DNA of 32,682 nucleotides from Bacteroidia bacterium 43-41 (GTDB lineage Bacteria; Bacteroidota; Bacteroidia; Bacteroidales; Dysgonomonadaceae): NCBI GenBank assembly GCA_001898165.1, contig MKTD01000068.1, positions 1 to 32,682 of the forward strand, read 5' to 3'. Shown piece by piece: positions 23,883 to 32,581 of this stretch (position 1 is its first letter; each line of letters starts with the position of its first letter). The notes under the pieces were generated by a model. It saw only the letters and a program-made list of their open reading frames with translations, ran no database searches and was not told where the DNA came from. The position numbers and the translations under genes were made by a program.

Positions 23883-25517
23883 ATGAGAAAAATAAAATAT
23901 TTAATTGTATTAACAATTTCAGTAATCTTTACAAGTTGCAATAATATACTTGATATTGAGCCAAAAGATAGAATAACGGGGATATGGACAAATGAGGCTT
24001 TGGTAGAATCTTACGTGCACGGTATGTATAACAGTTTACAACACGGATTTTGTGAGGCTTTATGGGGTTCTCTGACTGATGAATTGCACGATGTGCATAA
24101 TAACGGAGGAGCATGGATTATCCAGCGGGGAGAATTGACTTCAGATAATATTTCTACACTGAGTACCACAACTACGACCCCGTCTTTCAATAAATGGGGA
24201 TATGCCTATGCAAGAATAAGGGATATCAATGAATTCTTTCAACAAATTGAATCATCTGATTTCGAGGATAAAATCAAAAATCGCCTAAAAGGTGAAATGA
24301 AATTTATACGGGCATACTTATACTCGGAATTGTTATGGAGATACGGGGATGTGCCATTGATCACACAGGTTTTTGCTCTTGACGACGACTATACGACTGT
24401 GAAGAAGGAAAGTTACGATAAAGTGGTTGATTTTATTGTCAATGAACTGGACGAAGCTGCCGTACTATTGAGTCAGAGTGAAATTAAAAAGGGCAGGGCA
24501 ACACCCGATGCCACTGTAGCGCTAAAATCCCGTGTCCTGTTGTACGCTGCAAGCCCGTTAAACAATCCTTCGAATGATCTGACAAAATGGGAAAAGGCGG
24601 CAGAAGCGGCAGAAGCGCTTATAGATAAATACACACTTTACCACGATTATAAAAATCTTTTTTTAGAGGACAATAATGAAATAATATTTGGGAGATATTT
24701 CACTAAATCTATCAATCACAATATTAATGGCCTTTCCGGTGCAAATAGCCTTTACGGGGGCGGGCATAATCACCCTGCCGAAAATATTGTTATGGATTAC
24801 GAAATGATAAATGGTGAGCTTCCATACAGCCTCGATGCTTCAAACAACATCATCGCGAATCCCGGCTCCGGATATGATCCGAAAAATCCTTATCTGAACA
24901 GAGATCCAAGATTTTATGCTTCGATACTCTATGACGGTTGTATTTTTCAGGATCATGAAATTGAAACCTTTGACGGCGGGATCGATTCTCCCTTAAGTAG
25001 TGTATTACCGTGGAATGCTACAATGACCGGGTATTATCTTTATAAGTTTATTGATCCCTCTAAATCTGTAAATTTAAGAACAGATGATTTGAGTACTAAT
25101 CCCTGGATATTTTTCCGCTATGGAGAAATTCTATTGAATTATGCTGAGGCAAAATTTGAATTGGGTGATGAAGATGCTGCAAGAAAATCCATTAATCTAA
25201 TCCGGGCAAGAGTAAATATGCCTCCTGTCAATTCTTCAGGGATCGATTTAAGAAATAAGATACGTCATGAAAGAAGAATTGAATTAGCATTTGAAGGACA
25301 TAGGTTTTTTGATGTCAGAAGATGGAAAATTCTTGAAGAGGTATCCACAAAGCAAATCTTAGGAATGCAAATCCGGAAAGCCCAAAACGGGGACAAAAGT
25401 TATGACATTAAAGTGGTTGCACCGGTTGCATATTATGAACAACACCTTAAATTGCCGATACCGCGAACAGAAATCGATAAAAGTGGAGGTGCCTTAATTC
25501 AAAACACAGGATATTAA
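23883..25517 (+). CDS. SusD/RagB-like surface glycan-binding lipoprotein
   Basis: A 544-residue lipoprotein with lipobox FTSC (Cys19), exported to the cell surface and acting as the lid of the adjacent SusC channel. Family features: the N-terminal NILDIEPKDRITGIWTNEAL and VHGMYNSLQ, TPR-type helices with GEMKFIRAYLYSELLWRYGDVPLI near 140-165, RATPDATVALKSRVLLYAA near 205-220, FFRYGEILLNYAEAKFELGD near 410, and the closing RHERRIELAFEGHRFFDVRRWKI near 460-485. Length is normal. The 12-bp gap to susC shows co-transcription. Ligand specificity cannot be read from sequence; the rhamnosidase neighbour points to rhamnosylated glycans. Confidence 0.95.
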   Translation: MRKIKYLIVLTISVIFTSCNNILDIEPKDRITGIWTNEALVESYVHGMYNSLQHGFCEALWGSLTDELHDVHNNGGAWIIQRGELTSDNISTLSTTTTTPSFNKWGYAYARIRDINEFFQQIESSDFEDKIKNRLKGEMKFIRAYLYSELLWRYGDVPLITQVFALDDDYTTVKKESYDKVVDFIVNELDEAAVLLSQSEIKKGRATPDATVALKSRVLLYAASPLNNPSNDLTKWEKAAEAAEALIDKYTLYHDYKNLFLEDNNEIIFGRYFTKSINHNINGLSGANSLYGGGHNHPAENIVMDYEMINGELPYSLDASNNIIANPGSGYDPKNPYLNRDPRFYASILYDGCIFQDHEIETFDGGIDSPLSSVLPWNATMTGYYLYKFIDPSKSVNLRTDDLSTNPWIFFRYGEILLNYAEAKFELGDEDAARKSINLIRARVNMPPVNSSGIDLRNKIRHERRIELAFEGHRFFDVRRWKILEEVSTKQILGMQIRKAQNGDKSYDIKVVAPVAYYEQHLKLPIPRTEIDKSGGALIQNTGY

Positions 25518-25587
25518 TGAATTCAATACATAAAGCAGAACAATTATTTTGTTTTATCTTTATGTGTTTTTAAATCAATGGACAAAT

Positions 25588-28500
25588 ATGAAAACGCATT
25601 TGTATAAAAAACTCTTCTTATCCTTCTTTTTTTGCGGTTTATCGTTTTTCTTTTTTATCTCTTGTTCCAGTATTCGGGAAGGAGAAGTTTCGAAAAATGA
25701 TCAGCTTGATAAAGAAACATTTAAGAATCCCGGAAAAGATCATTATCCGGAGACTTGGTTTCATTTCATCGGAGGGAATGTGTCGAAAGAGGGCATAACC
25801 GCTGATCTGGAAGCTATCGCTGCAGCCGGTATTTCAGGTATCCAGTTATTTCACGGGCAATTCGGGGGTGAGTGGCCGGGCGTGTCCCCACAGATCAAAG
25901 CGTTGAGTGAGTCGTGGGACGAACTGATTGTGTGGGCAGCAGAGGAATGCAAACGGTTAGACCTGAAGTTCACCATGCAGAATTGCCCCGGGTGGTCGTA
26001 TGCAGGAGGGCCATGGATTGAACCGGAGAATTCCATGCGGCATCTGGTGCGTTCCCGTACGGATATACATGGCGGCCAGACGGTAGACATCCAATTAGAA
26101 ATGCCCCAACCCAGTGAAGAGGAGTGGCGCGATTATAAAGACCTTTTTGTTATCGCGTTCCCTACACCGGAAGGTGATACCGGAGCCCGGTTAATTCCGG
26201 CCACGGTGCAAGGTGACCGTGCCGATCTGGCGTGGAAAGAGTGCCTGTTGGAACGAAAAAGATTGGTATTGCCACCTTCATTCTCGAGACCTGCAACTAT
26301 CGATATCGGGTTTGACGAAGAGACAACCGTACGGACGGTTGAGTTTCCGCCGGTAAATTCATTCTCCCATGCATGGAGCTATTCACCGGATATCACGATT
26401 ACTATTTATGCTGAAACCCGTGATGGAATGAAACAGATTGCCCGGTTAGACATGCCGCCGGGCAGCTGGCAGGATGACCAGCCTATTTCTATCGCGTGTG
26501 CGGAAACAACAGCACGATCATACCGCATAGAAATCTCCAACCTGCATGATATGGCAATATCATATATTAATTTTTATTCCGCAGCCCGTCAACAGAACTG
26601 GGAATCGGAGGCTGCCTGGACGTTAAGGAGAATTGTCAGGGAAGAGCATCCGGAACAATCAAAAAACGGCTGGGTTGACCCTTCGTCCATCATTGATATT
26701 ACATCCAAAATGAATCAGGAAGGAGTATTGGCATGGGATGTCCCCAAAGGAAAATGGACAGTGCTGCGGATTGGCCATGTGAACACAGGAATGAAGAACG
26801 GTCCGGCTCCTCCCGAAGCTACCGGATGGGAATCCAACAAGTTGGATGTATCTGGGGCCAAGGCGAACTTCGAGGGCTATATAGGCCGGTTGATTAACGA
26901 TAACAGCAGCCTGAAAAACGGGTTATTGAACGGCATACTGATCGATAGCTGGGAGTGCAAGACCCAGACTTGGACGGCAGGTTTGGACAACATTTTCCGG
27001 GAAAAATGGAATTATACCCTGTTCTCCATGTTTCCCGCCATCTTTGGGTATGTAGTCGAAAATCCGGAAACCACAGCCCGCTTCCTTCGCGACTGGCGCG
27101 TCACTTTAAACGACCTGTTGGTGAAGAATTTCTTCGGCGAAATGAGTAGCATTGCCCGAGAAAATGGATTGAAAATCTCATTTGAAACGGCATGCGGAGA
27201 TATTTTTCCCGGGGATATACTCGAATATTACAAATACGCCGATGTCCCGATGTGTGAATTCTGGCATCCACGACAGGAATCTTACGTCGGCAGCATTGAA
27301 TTTAAGCCGGTAAAGCCGTGTGTGTCGGCAAGCCGTATGTACGGAAAGGGGAGAACCGCCGCTGAAGCATTCACCTCTTTTGACTTGTCGTGGAATGAGC
27401 ATCCCCGTTTTCTGAAAGATATAGCCGATGAGCATCTGGCGCGGGGAGTGACCCATCTGGTGTTCCATACCTACACGCACAATCCCCGTACAGACTTCTT
27501 ACCCCCGGGTACCTCTTTCGGTTCCGGTATAGGGACGCCTTTCCTGCGTTTGCAGACCTGGTGGCAGCATATGCCACACTTTACCGGTTACCTGGCAAGA
27601 TGTAATTATATGCTTGAGAGCGGAAGCCCGGTATCGGACGTATTGATGTATCTGGGTGACGAACAGAATCACAAACCGCCACAATCACTTGATTTTCAGG
27701 AAGGTTATGCATACGATTATTGCAATCCGGATGTATTGCTGAACCGTCTGTCGGTCAAGAACGGTCAATTGCTGACACCTGAAGGAATTGCATACCGTAT
27801 TTTATGGTTATATGACTGCAAAAGAATGTTACCCGAAACGTTGGAGAAGATACTTTCCTTTGCAAAACAGGGAGTAACTATCGTAGGGGAGGCGCCTACG
27901 GGTATTGCCACATTAAGTGGAGGAGAAACGGAAGAAGCACATTTCCGGAAGGCGGTTGAAGCTCTCTGGGGGAACGGGAAGCAGAGCGTACGTAAGGTAG
28001 GGAAAGGAAAAGTCTATAACAGCAATATCAGGTCGGCCCTGGCGTCCGAAAAAATTCAACCGGACATCAATATCAAGTTTTCCGACGTGCGCTGGTTGCA
28101 CCGTAAGACAAACGACTCTGATTTTTATTTTCTGTCTGTTCCCGGAGAAAAAGGATACAGGGGTACTGTTTCATTTCGCAGTAAAGGGAATGCCGAGATA
28201 TGGGACCCGCTTACTGGTGAAATCAAAGGTGTGGCTTCTAAGCTGACGGAAGATGGATATACGCATATAGAGGCGGATTTTCCGGCAGGCACATCCTGCT
28301 TTGTGGTGTTTCGGGAAAGTAATGTTTCTCAACTGGAAGAATTGCTCCCTGTTGCAGAGAAAAAGGAGATCCAAAATGGCTGGGAGGTCTCTTTCCCTGC
28401 CGGATGGGGAATAGAACAATCGCCTGTTAAGATCGGGCGGTTAATGGCGTGGAAAGATATTCCGTCATTAAACACGGAGGGTAAGGCCTTCTCGGGTACG

Positions 28501-28842
28501 GCTGTTTATCATACGACATTCCTTCTTGATGATACAACGGATAAAGCGCACTATTTGCTTGATCTGGGACGGGTGGAGATGATTGCAAAAGTGAGACTGA
28601 ACGGATCGGAGGTTGCTACTAAATGGACTTATCCTTACAAAATGGATATTACCGATTACCTGCAACCGGGCGAAAACAGACTGGAAATAGCCGTGACCAG
28701 CACCTGGTTCAATCGGCTCGCCTATGATGCCGGTTTGCCTGAACATGAGAGGAAAACCTGGACAATCAACGCTCCAAAAGCAGGCTCACTCCTAAAAGAT
28801 TATGGGTTGTTTGGGCCGGTTTCCATCTCCCGAATGCCTTAA
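25588..28842 (+). CDS. GH106 alpha-L-rhamnosidase, lipoprotein
   Basis: A 1,084-residue exported lipoprotein with lipobox FISC (Cys26). The start is ATG at 25588, which begins a normal signal peptide; an upstream in-frame start at 25549 is unlikely. The large GH106 region (about 45-850) has the N-terminal YPETWFHFIGGNVSKEGITA, AAGISGIQLFHGQFGG, DLKFTMQNCPGWSYAGGPWI, ILIDSWECKTQTW, ENGLKISFETACGD and HPRFLKDIADEHLARGVTHL. The C-terminus (about 940-1084) is a GH2-like beta-sandwich with YLLDLGRVEMIAKVRLNG and GENRLEIAVTSTWFNRL. GH106 enzymes remove alpha-L-rhamnose from pectins, rhamnogalacturonans and plant glycosides. It follows susD by 70 bp and completes a small polysaccharide utilisation locus. 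A short hairpin (28846-28862) follows without a T-run. Confidence 0.93.
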   Translation: MKTHLYKKLFLSFFFCGLSFFFFISCSSIREGEVSKNDQLDKETFKNPGKDHYPETWFHFIGGNVSKEGITADLEAIAAAGISGIQLFHGQFGGEWPGVSPQIKALSESWDELIVWAAEECKRLDLKFTMQNCPGWSYAGGPWIEPENSMRHLVRSRTDIHGGQTVDIQLEMPQPSEEEWRDYKDLFVIAFPTPEGDTGARLIPATVQGDRADLAWKECLLERKRLVLPPSFSRPATIDIGFDEETTVRTVEFPPVNSFSHAWSYSPDITITIYAETRDGMKQIARLDMPPGSWQDDQPISIACAETTARSYRIEISNLHDMAISYINFYSAARQQNWESEAAWTLRRIVREEHPEQSKNGWVDPSSIIDITSKMNQEGVLAWDVPKGKWTVLRIGHVNTGMKNGPAPPEATGWESNKLDVSGAKANFEGYIGRLINDNSSLKNGLLNGILIDSWECKTQTWTAGLDNIFREKWNYTLFSMFPAIFGYVVENPETTARFLRDWRVTLNDLLVKNFFGEMSSIARENGLKISFETACGDIFPGDILEYYKYADVPMCEFWHPRQESYVGSIEFKPVKPCVSASRMYGKGRTAAEAFTSFDLSWNEHPRFLKDIADEHLARGVTHLVFHTYTHNPRTDFLPPGTSFGSGIGTPFLRLQTWWQHMPHFTGYLARCNYMLESGSPVSDVLMYLGDEQNHKPPQSLDFQEGYAYDYCNPDVLLNRLSVKNGQLLTPEGIAYRILWLYDCKRMLPETLEKILSFAKQGVTIVGEAPTGIATLSGGETEEAHFRKAVEALWGNGKQSVRKVGKGKVYNSNIRSALASEKIQPDINIKFSDVRWLHRKTNDSDFYFLSVPGEKGYRGTVSFRSKGNAEIWDPLTGEIKGVASKLTEDGYTHIEADFPAGTSCFVVFRESNVSQLEELLPVAEKKEIQNGWEVSFPAGWGIEQSPVKIGRLMAWKDIPSLNTEGKAFSGTAVYHTTFLLDDTTDKAHYLLDLGRVEMIAKVRLNGSEVATKWTYPYKMDITDYLQPGENRLEIAVTSTWFNRLAYDAGLPEHERKTWTINAPKAGSLLKDYGLFGPVSISRMP

Positions 28843-29026
28843 CAAAATCCCGGGTATCGGGATGAAGCTCATCCGTTTGAGTTAATTTAGGATTTACGTC
28901 AATCTCCGATTGAGGAATTGACCAAAGTATGTATTGTGTTGTAAACTACACTCTACTTTCATCTGTATAAGATAATTAATTTTTTCATGTTATATAGTTT
29001 ATTGATCTTGTCTTGGGAATTACCAC

Positions 29027-29072
29027 TAACGTGTTATATACGAGCGTATAATCGAGCATATCGGGGTGGTTT
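29027..29072 (+). repeat. Dispersed repeat copy B: left 46-bp direct repeat of the segment
   Basis: 46 bases (TAACGTGTTATATACGAGCG to CGGGGTGGTTT) are identical to 32413-32458, in the same orientation, 3,386 bp away. The core contains TATACG-AG-CGTATA, an inverted repeat. On its left is CCACTAACGTG as in copy A; on its right the sequence departs from the other copies and runs into the hsdR remnant. Confidence 0.9.
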
Positions 29073-29097
29073 TATCCTACCACTCCTCTGCCGGCTG

Positions 29098-29298
29098 TCA
29101 CACCCTTTTTTGTGCTGTGCCCAAAACGATAGGGTTAACCAGCAATTCGCTTGTGAGATGAGTAATGTAACTGTTTCGGGTATAAGAGGTAGGTATTTCT
29201 TTGTTGTAAGCCAATAGCGTTTTCCGATCCAACTGATTGAAAAATAAATCAATGGCTGTTTGTTCTATTAAATTATCTTCTGGGTATTCCCAAGTCAT
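29098..29298 (-). pseudogene. Remnant of hsdR (type I restriction subunit R), N-terminal piece
   Basis: The 66-residue reading frame begins MTWEYPEDNLIEQTAIDLFF then LDRKTLLAYNKE, which resembles the first 30-odd residues of type I restriction endonuclease R subunits (NLIEQ-A--LF--LGW-T--AYNKE). The later part does not follow the family clearly and a stop ends it, whereas real HsdR proteins are about 1,000 residues. Its ATG overlaps the stop of the KilA-N remnant upstream (TTATGA), as in an operon. The remnant ends about 25 bp before repeat copy B, suggesting the rest was lost at that junction. The family call rests on a short similarity. Confidence 0.55.
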
Positions 29299-29672
29299 AA
29301 TGTCAACTTCTTAAAATTAGCATTTCCCAAAAGTGACCTCATTTGAGTAATGGCAATTTTGTTTAATTGTATTAATCGTCCGCTTTGTGATAATCCCTGA
29401 TGAATGAGCACGGCATTGATGCTCTCCATATTGCTTAACACTACCAGTTGTTCTATGGTAGCTGTATCCATACCTGCCTGCTTTTACAAGCATTCCCTTT
29501 GCCTGTGTTCGCTCAATCCACTGCCCCGCAGACATGATAAAGCGGTTTACACCAGCTTCTTGTTCAATTACCCCGAATTCGGGGTAATTGAAACCGGAGT
29601 TGTTTATTTTCTCCCAGGTTCCAAGATATTCCGGTGTGTTTTTGTTGCCTGCATATTCTCGCTGACTTATTT
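29295..29672 (-). pseudogene. KilA-N domain protein gene, broken by an internal deletion and frameshift
   Basis: Two pieces in two frames. The first (about 29672-29470) reads NKNTPEYLGTWEKINNSGFN, YPEFGVIEQEAGVNRFIMSA and GQWIERTQAKGMLVKAGRYG, matching the middle of KilA-N proteins. It then shifts to a second piece (29471-29295) reading MDTATIEQLVVLSNMESINA, VLIHQGLSQSGRLIQLNKIA and ITQMRSLLGN, which matches the C-terminus of the same family. The stretch normally between AGRYG and the ATI-QLV-LSN motif, roughly 100 residues, is missing, as is the N-terminus. KilA-N genes of this type occur in type I restriction operons of Bacteroidales, and the hsdR remnant follows at once. Confidence 0.65.
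29563..29592. repeat. 30-bp perfect palindrome inside the KilA-N remnant
   Basis: The two 15-base arms (TTCAATTACCCCGAA and its exact complement) meet at an EcoRI-like GAATTC centre. The stretch encodes FNYPEFGVIE of the KilA-N remnant, so it may have arisen from coding sequence. Confidence 0.9.
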
Positions 29673-29744
29673 ATAAGTCTGAAAAACAACATGTTTTGTA
29701 TCGAAAAGACATAAAACTCTTTCTACAGATTCTCAAACGGACTA

Positions 29745-31994
29745 TTAATTTTTGTCATTCATTTTTACTCCAAATGGAATTTTCAAATTTAGTGAAATAT
29801 TTCTACCGGGATTATATAAATTCACCTCTTTCAATGTCGATAAATGGTCAATATATTTCGTGTCCAATATATTATTGGCGCTAATGCTCAATGAAATAGA
29901 TTGATTTTTCATTTTTATATTACCTCCAATGCCTAAATCCATAAGCGTGTAACCCGCAGTTGTAGTTTCGTCAGGAGCAGCGTTGTTTTGATTAAATGCG
30001 GTGCATGTATTTACTGAAGCAAACGTCTTTTTAAAGAACAACAACTTTTCTTTTTCGCCCCTTAATTCAAAACGTAATTTATGAGCAGGCACAAATGGTA
30101 GGAAATCGCCATTATCTTGTTTGCCGATTACCGATGAAAACGTGGTTTCAAAATGCAATCCTTTTAATGTTTTCGGATGAACATGTAAACCGGCTTCACC
30201 TCCAAACAAAGTCGAATTTGCCTGTTTGTATCTGAATATATCTATTCCTGAAGCTGTAGTGTCGCCTGTTGGTGAAATAAAAATATAATTATTGACAATG
30301 TTGCAAAACCCTGCAATGTCAAAAATGATATTATCCTCATGGTAATGAAGGCTTATATCCGTTTCATACGCTTTTTCCGGAGCAAGATTATGGTCTCCGA
30401 TTTCGTATCTCAATTCATGTTGTCCGTTTGAGGTAAGTTCTGCCAAATTTGGAGTTCTGTATGCAGCCGCAAAGTTTGCTCTGAATAATAGTTTTTCAGA
30501 TACATTATAAGTTGCACCAAGCGACCCGCTGAAACTGCCATAAGACTTCTCAAGCGGCGCACGGTAGGTCATTGAATCTGTTTCTAGCCCAATTGCTTGA
30601 GTAGAAATTGTCTTATTATCGTAACGAATGCCCGTTTGCACTTTAAGTTTCTTGAAAAATGCATATTGCAACAAGCCAAAAGCAGAATAATTATTTGTTG
30701 CGGCATCAGGCAATAATTTTGTTTCTCTCTCATTCAGGTTTGTATTGGTTTGATTGAATCCCTGAACCCCGATAATATATTCTGAGTTTTCCTTCGATGG
30801 CAAATGAAGCTTGGCATCATAAGTCAAGGTTGCAAGTTTCATTTGTATTTCATATACGCCAACATCGCCAAAATGAAGTAGTTCGGTATTCTGAAACGCT
30901 GAATTAATATCAAGTTTAAATTTGCCTAAATACAACTTGTTTTGAGAAGAAAGTAAATGTGTATTCAATTCCTGATAAAAAATTTCGTTCATTCTTCCTC
31001 TCTTGGTGATTGCTTCAATTGCTTCATCTTCTACCAGTCCAAGTTTTTGATTGTCGAAGTCATAAAACAATTTGAAAGTACCAATCTTATCAGAGAATCC
31101 TGCATTTGCCTTGACAGACATTTCATTAAAACGTGAGTTTGGAACAAAAGCGCCTCCTCCTTGAAGAAAATCGGCGTTTGTTTTTTGTCCAACCCTTAAA
31201 CCTCCGAAGAACTTTTTCGATGCTCCTTTTATACCTAAATTATTCGTCATGCCAAGAGTATTTGAAAAGAGCTGCATATTGTAATCGCCAATAATATTGC
31301 CAATCGGAGCAGGTTTTTCTTTTATAAAATTGATAACGCCACCAATTGCATCTGACCCATAAAGCAATGAAGCTGGTCCTTTGATGATTTCAACATCTTC
31401 GATTCCAAATTCGTCAATTCCGAGCGGATGATGACTCGAATACTGGTAATTTTCAAATCGTACTCCATTATTTAAAACCAGAATGTCATTCATTGAAAGC
31501 CCACGAATGACAGGCTTCGAGACTCCGCTTCCTTTAGAAATCATATCAACTCCAGGCACTTTTGTAAGAACTTCTGTAAAATTTGGAGTGTTCGTAATTT
31601 TCAGCGGGTCGAGTTTGATAATATCAATTTTTACGGCGTTTTCATGTTGTGTTGAGTTGTAACCCCCTGAAACAACTATTTCTTCCAATTCTAATGCGGT
31701 TTGGCTTAGGGCTATATTCAATTCTAAACTGTTTCCATTTAACTCAACTGTTTCAATCCGGTTGGTATATCCCAAAGCAGAGAATTGAATTTTAATTTTA
31801 CCGTGAGGCAAATTTGATAATTCGTAATTTCCATTGGAATTTGAAACCATGCCTTTATTTATGTCAGGAACGAAAATGTTTGCCCCAATCAAAGGGAAAT
31901 TGCCTTGGTCTGTAATTTTTCCTGTTATTTTGTTTTGTGCGTTAGATATATGATATGACAATACCATAACGCAAATGATAATTATTTTTTCCAT
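29745..31994 (-). CDS. TonB-dependent outer-membrane receptor (non-SusC, probable metal or metallophore uptake)
   Basis: 749 residues: signal peptide (ends HISNAQ, about 20), carboxypeptidase-D-like domain (about 22-105, ITGKITDQGNFPLIGANIFV), a segment EEIVVSGGYN, a plug domain with GVSKPVIRGLSMNDILVLNN, GIEDVEIIKGPASLLYGSDA and IGGVINFIKE, and a barrel to the end. It lacks SusC features and matches the FecA/BtuB size class, with the PASLLYGSDAIGGVIN signature common in siderophore, heme, copper or zinc receptors. The C-terminus (LKIPFGVKMNDKN) has no aromatic last residue. A small His/Cys-rich membrane protein lies 59 bp upstream and is probably co-transcribed. That pairing points to metal uptake; the ligand is inferred, not seen. 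Confidence 0.9.
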   Translation of the reverse strand: MEKIIIICVMVLSYHISNAQNKITGKITDQGNFPLIGANIFVPDINKGMVSNSNGNYELSNLPHGKIKIQFSALGYTNRIETVELNGNSLELNIALSQTALELEEIVVSGGYNSTQHENAVKIDIIKLDPLKITNTPNFTEVLTKVPGVDMISKGSGVSKPVIRGLSMNDILVLNNGVRFENYQYSSHHPLGIDEFGIEDVEIIKGPASLLYGSDAIGGVINFIKEKPAPIGNIIGDYNMQLFSNTLGMTNNLGIKGASKKFFGGLRVGQKTNADFLQGGGAFVPNSRFNEMSVKANAGFSDKIGTFKLFYDFDNQKLGLVEDEAIEAITKRGRMNEIFYQELNTHLLSSQNKLYLGKFKLDINSAFQNTELLHFGDVGVYEIQMKLATLTYDAKLHLPSKENSEYIIGVQGFNQTNTNLNERETKLLPDAATNNYSAFGLLQYAFFKKLKVQTGIRYDNKTISTQAIGLETDSMTYRAPLEKSYGSFSGSLGATYNVSEKLLFRANFAAAYRTPNLAELTSNGQHELRYEIGDHNLAPEKAYETDISLHYHEDNIIFDIAGFCNIVNNYIFISPTGDTTASGIDIFRYKQANSTLFGGEAGLHVHPKTLKGLHFETTFSSVIGKQDNGDFLPFVPAHKLRFELRGEKEKLLFFKKTFASVNTCTAFNQNNAAPDETTTAGYTLMDLGIGGNIKMKNQSISLSISANNILDTKYIDHLSTLKEVNLYNPGRNISLNLKIPFGVKMNDKN

Positions 31995-32053
31995 TCAACT
32001 ACGTATTAATTTTTAAAACAAATTTTCATTTAACACCTCGGAAGGAGTCCATA

Positions 32054-32371
32054 TCAAATCTGTCTATATGGTGGCGCACGTAAAAAACGAATATTTAGAG
32101 AGTGAAGAATAATTAACCAACCTGTAATTACAATAAAATAATTTGTTACAGGTTGCTCTTTTGGTAAAACAATATTTTCAGGGTCTGACGAAAAAATAGA
32201 AAATTCAAAATCACAAACAGCACATTTCTCATGAAATACATGATAATGCTTCTCATTCTTTGCTTTGCTTTCAAAGTGTTCATGATGATGCTCAAGTTTG
32301 ACTATTGAAGGTAAAATGAATACAAACAATAGAAATAAAGAAACAATATTTTTAAATTTTCTAATGATCAA
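32054..32371 (-). CDS. Small His/Cys-rich membrane protein, probable metal-binding partner of the TonB receptor
   Basis: 105 residues with an N-terminal hydrophobic helix (8-24, NIVSLFLLFVFILPSIV), a metal-site-like segment HHHEH (28-32) with His42, His44, His47, Cys50 and Cys53 (HEKCAVCDF), and a second hydrophobic stretch (76-93, TNYFIVITGWLIILHSLN). The start is TTG at 32371: no ATG exists in frame, a stop lies 11 codons upstream, and the helix needs these residues. It precedes the TonB receptor gene by 59 bp on the same strand. Comparable small proteins occur upstream of TonB receptors and metal efflux genes in Bacteroidota. The role in metal capture or sensing is inferred from residues and neighbour. 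Confidence 0.65.
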   Translation of the reverse strand: MIIRKFKNIVSLFLLFVFILPSIVKLEHHHEHFESKAKNEKHYHVFHEKCAVCDFEFSIFSSDPENIVLPKEQPVTNYFIVITGWLIILHSLNIRFLRAPPYRQI

Positions 32372-32412
32372 GCTGTTAATTCTGTCGTGTCTATGTCTTT
32401 TTTAATGAGCCA

Positions 32413-32458
32413 TAACGTGTTATATACGAGCGTATAATCGAGCATATCGGGGTGGTTT
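32413..32458 (+). repeat. Dispersed repeat copy C: right 46-bp direct repeat of the segment
   Basis: Identical over 46 bases to 29027-29072. To its right, ACGAATAATTCAT continues the unit as in copy A. To its left, GAGCCA replaces the CCAC of copies A and B. Confidence 0.9.
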
Positions 32459-32488
32459 ACGAATAATTCATGTGCGTTTTACATCACG

Positions 32489-32581
32489 CCTCCGGGATGA
32501 AATGCAAATGTAACTATTATTTCGAAAATTATTAAGTTTTTATTACTCGGTTACATAATTTGCAATGGAACGTCCCGGAGG
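32489..32581. repeat. Long imperfect inverted repeat (hairpin) right of copy C
   Basis: Left arm 32489-32514 has CCTCCGGGA, TGCAAA and TGTAAC; right arm 32550-32581 has GTTACA, TTTGCA and TCCCGGAGG. The paired blocks are separated by small unpaired bulges, with a 35-base AT-rich loop. It lies about 30 bp outside the segment. A -7-like element on the minus strand (TACATTTG, complement of 32505-32512) falls in the left arm and could drive the small protein gene. I see nothing else from 32582 to the window end. Confidence 0.7.

Larger units (their letters stand above)
29027..32458. mobile_element. Repeat-bounded 3.4-kb segment, possibly integrated as a circle
   Basis: Bounded by the two 46-bp direct repeats (copies B and C). 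It contains hsdR and KilA-N remnants, a TonB receptor and a His/Cys-rich small protein, all on the minus strand. Joining the outside of B to the outside of C through one core rebuilds CCACTAACGTG-core-ACGAATAATTCAT, the same order seen in copy A. This is what insertion of a one-core circle into a pre-existing site would leave. No integrase or transposase lies inside, so movement would need an enzyme supplied elsewhere, or homologous recombination. The boundary is seen; mobility is inferred. Confidence 0.5.

Noticed and set aside
29027-32458. Repeats as classical integron attC sites
   Set aside because: The core sites do not fit RYYYAAC/GTTRRRY and no integron integrase is in the window; I keep them as an unclassified repeat family.
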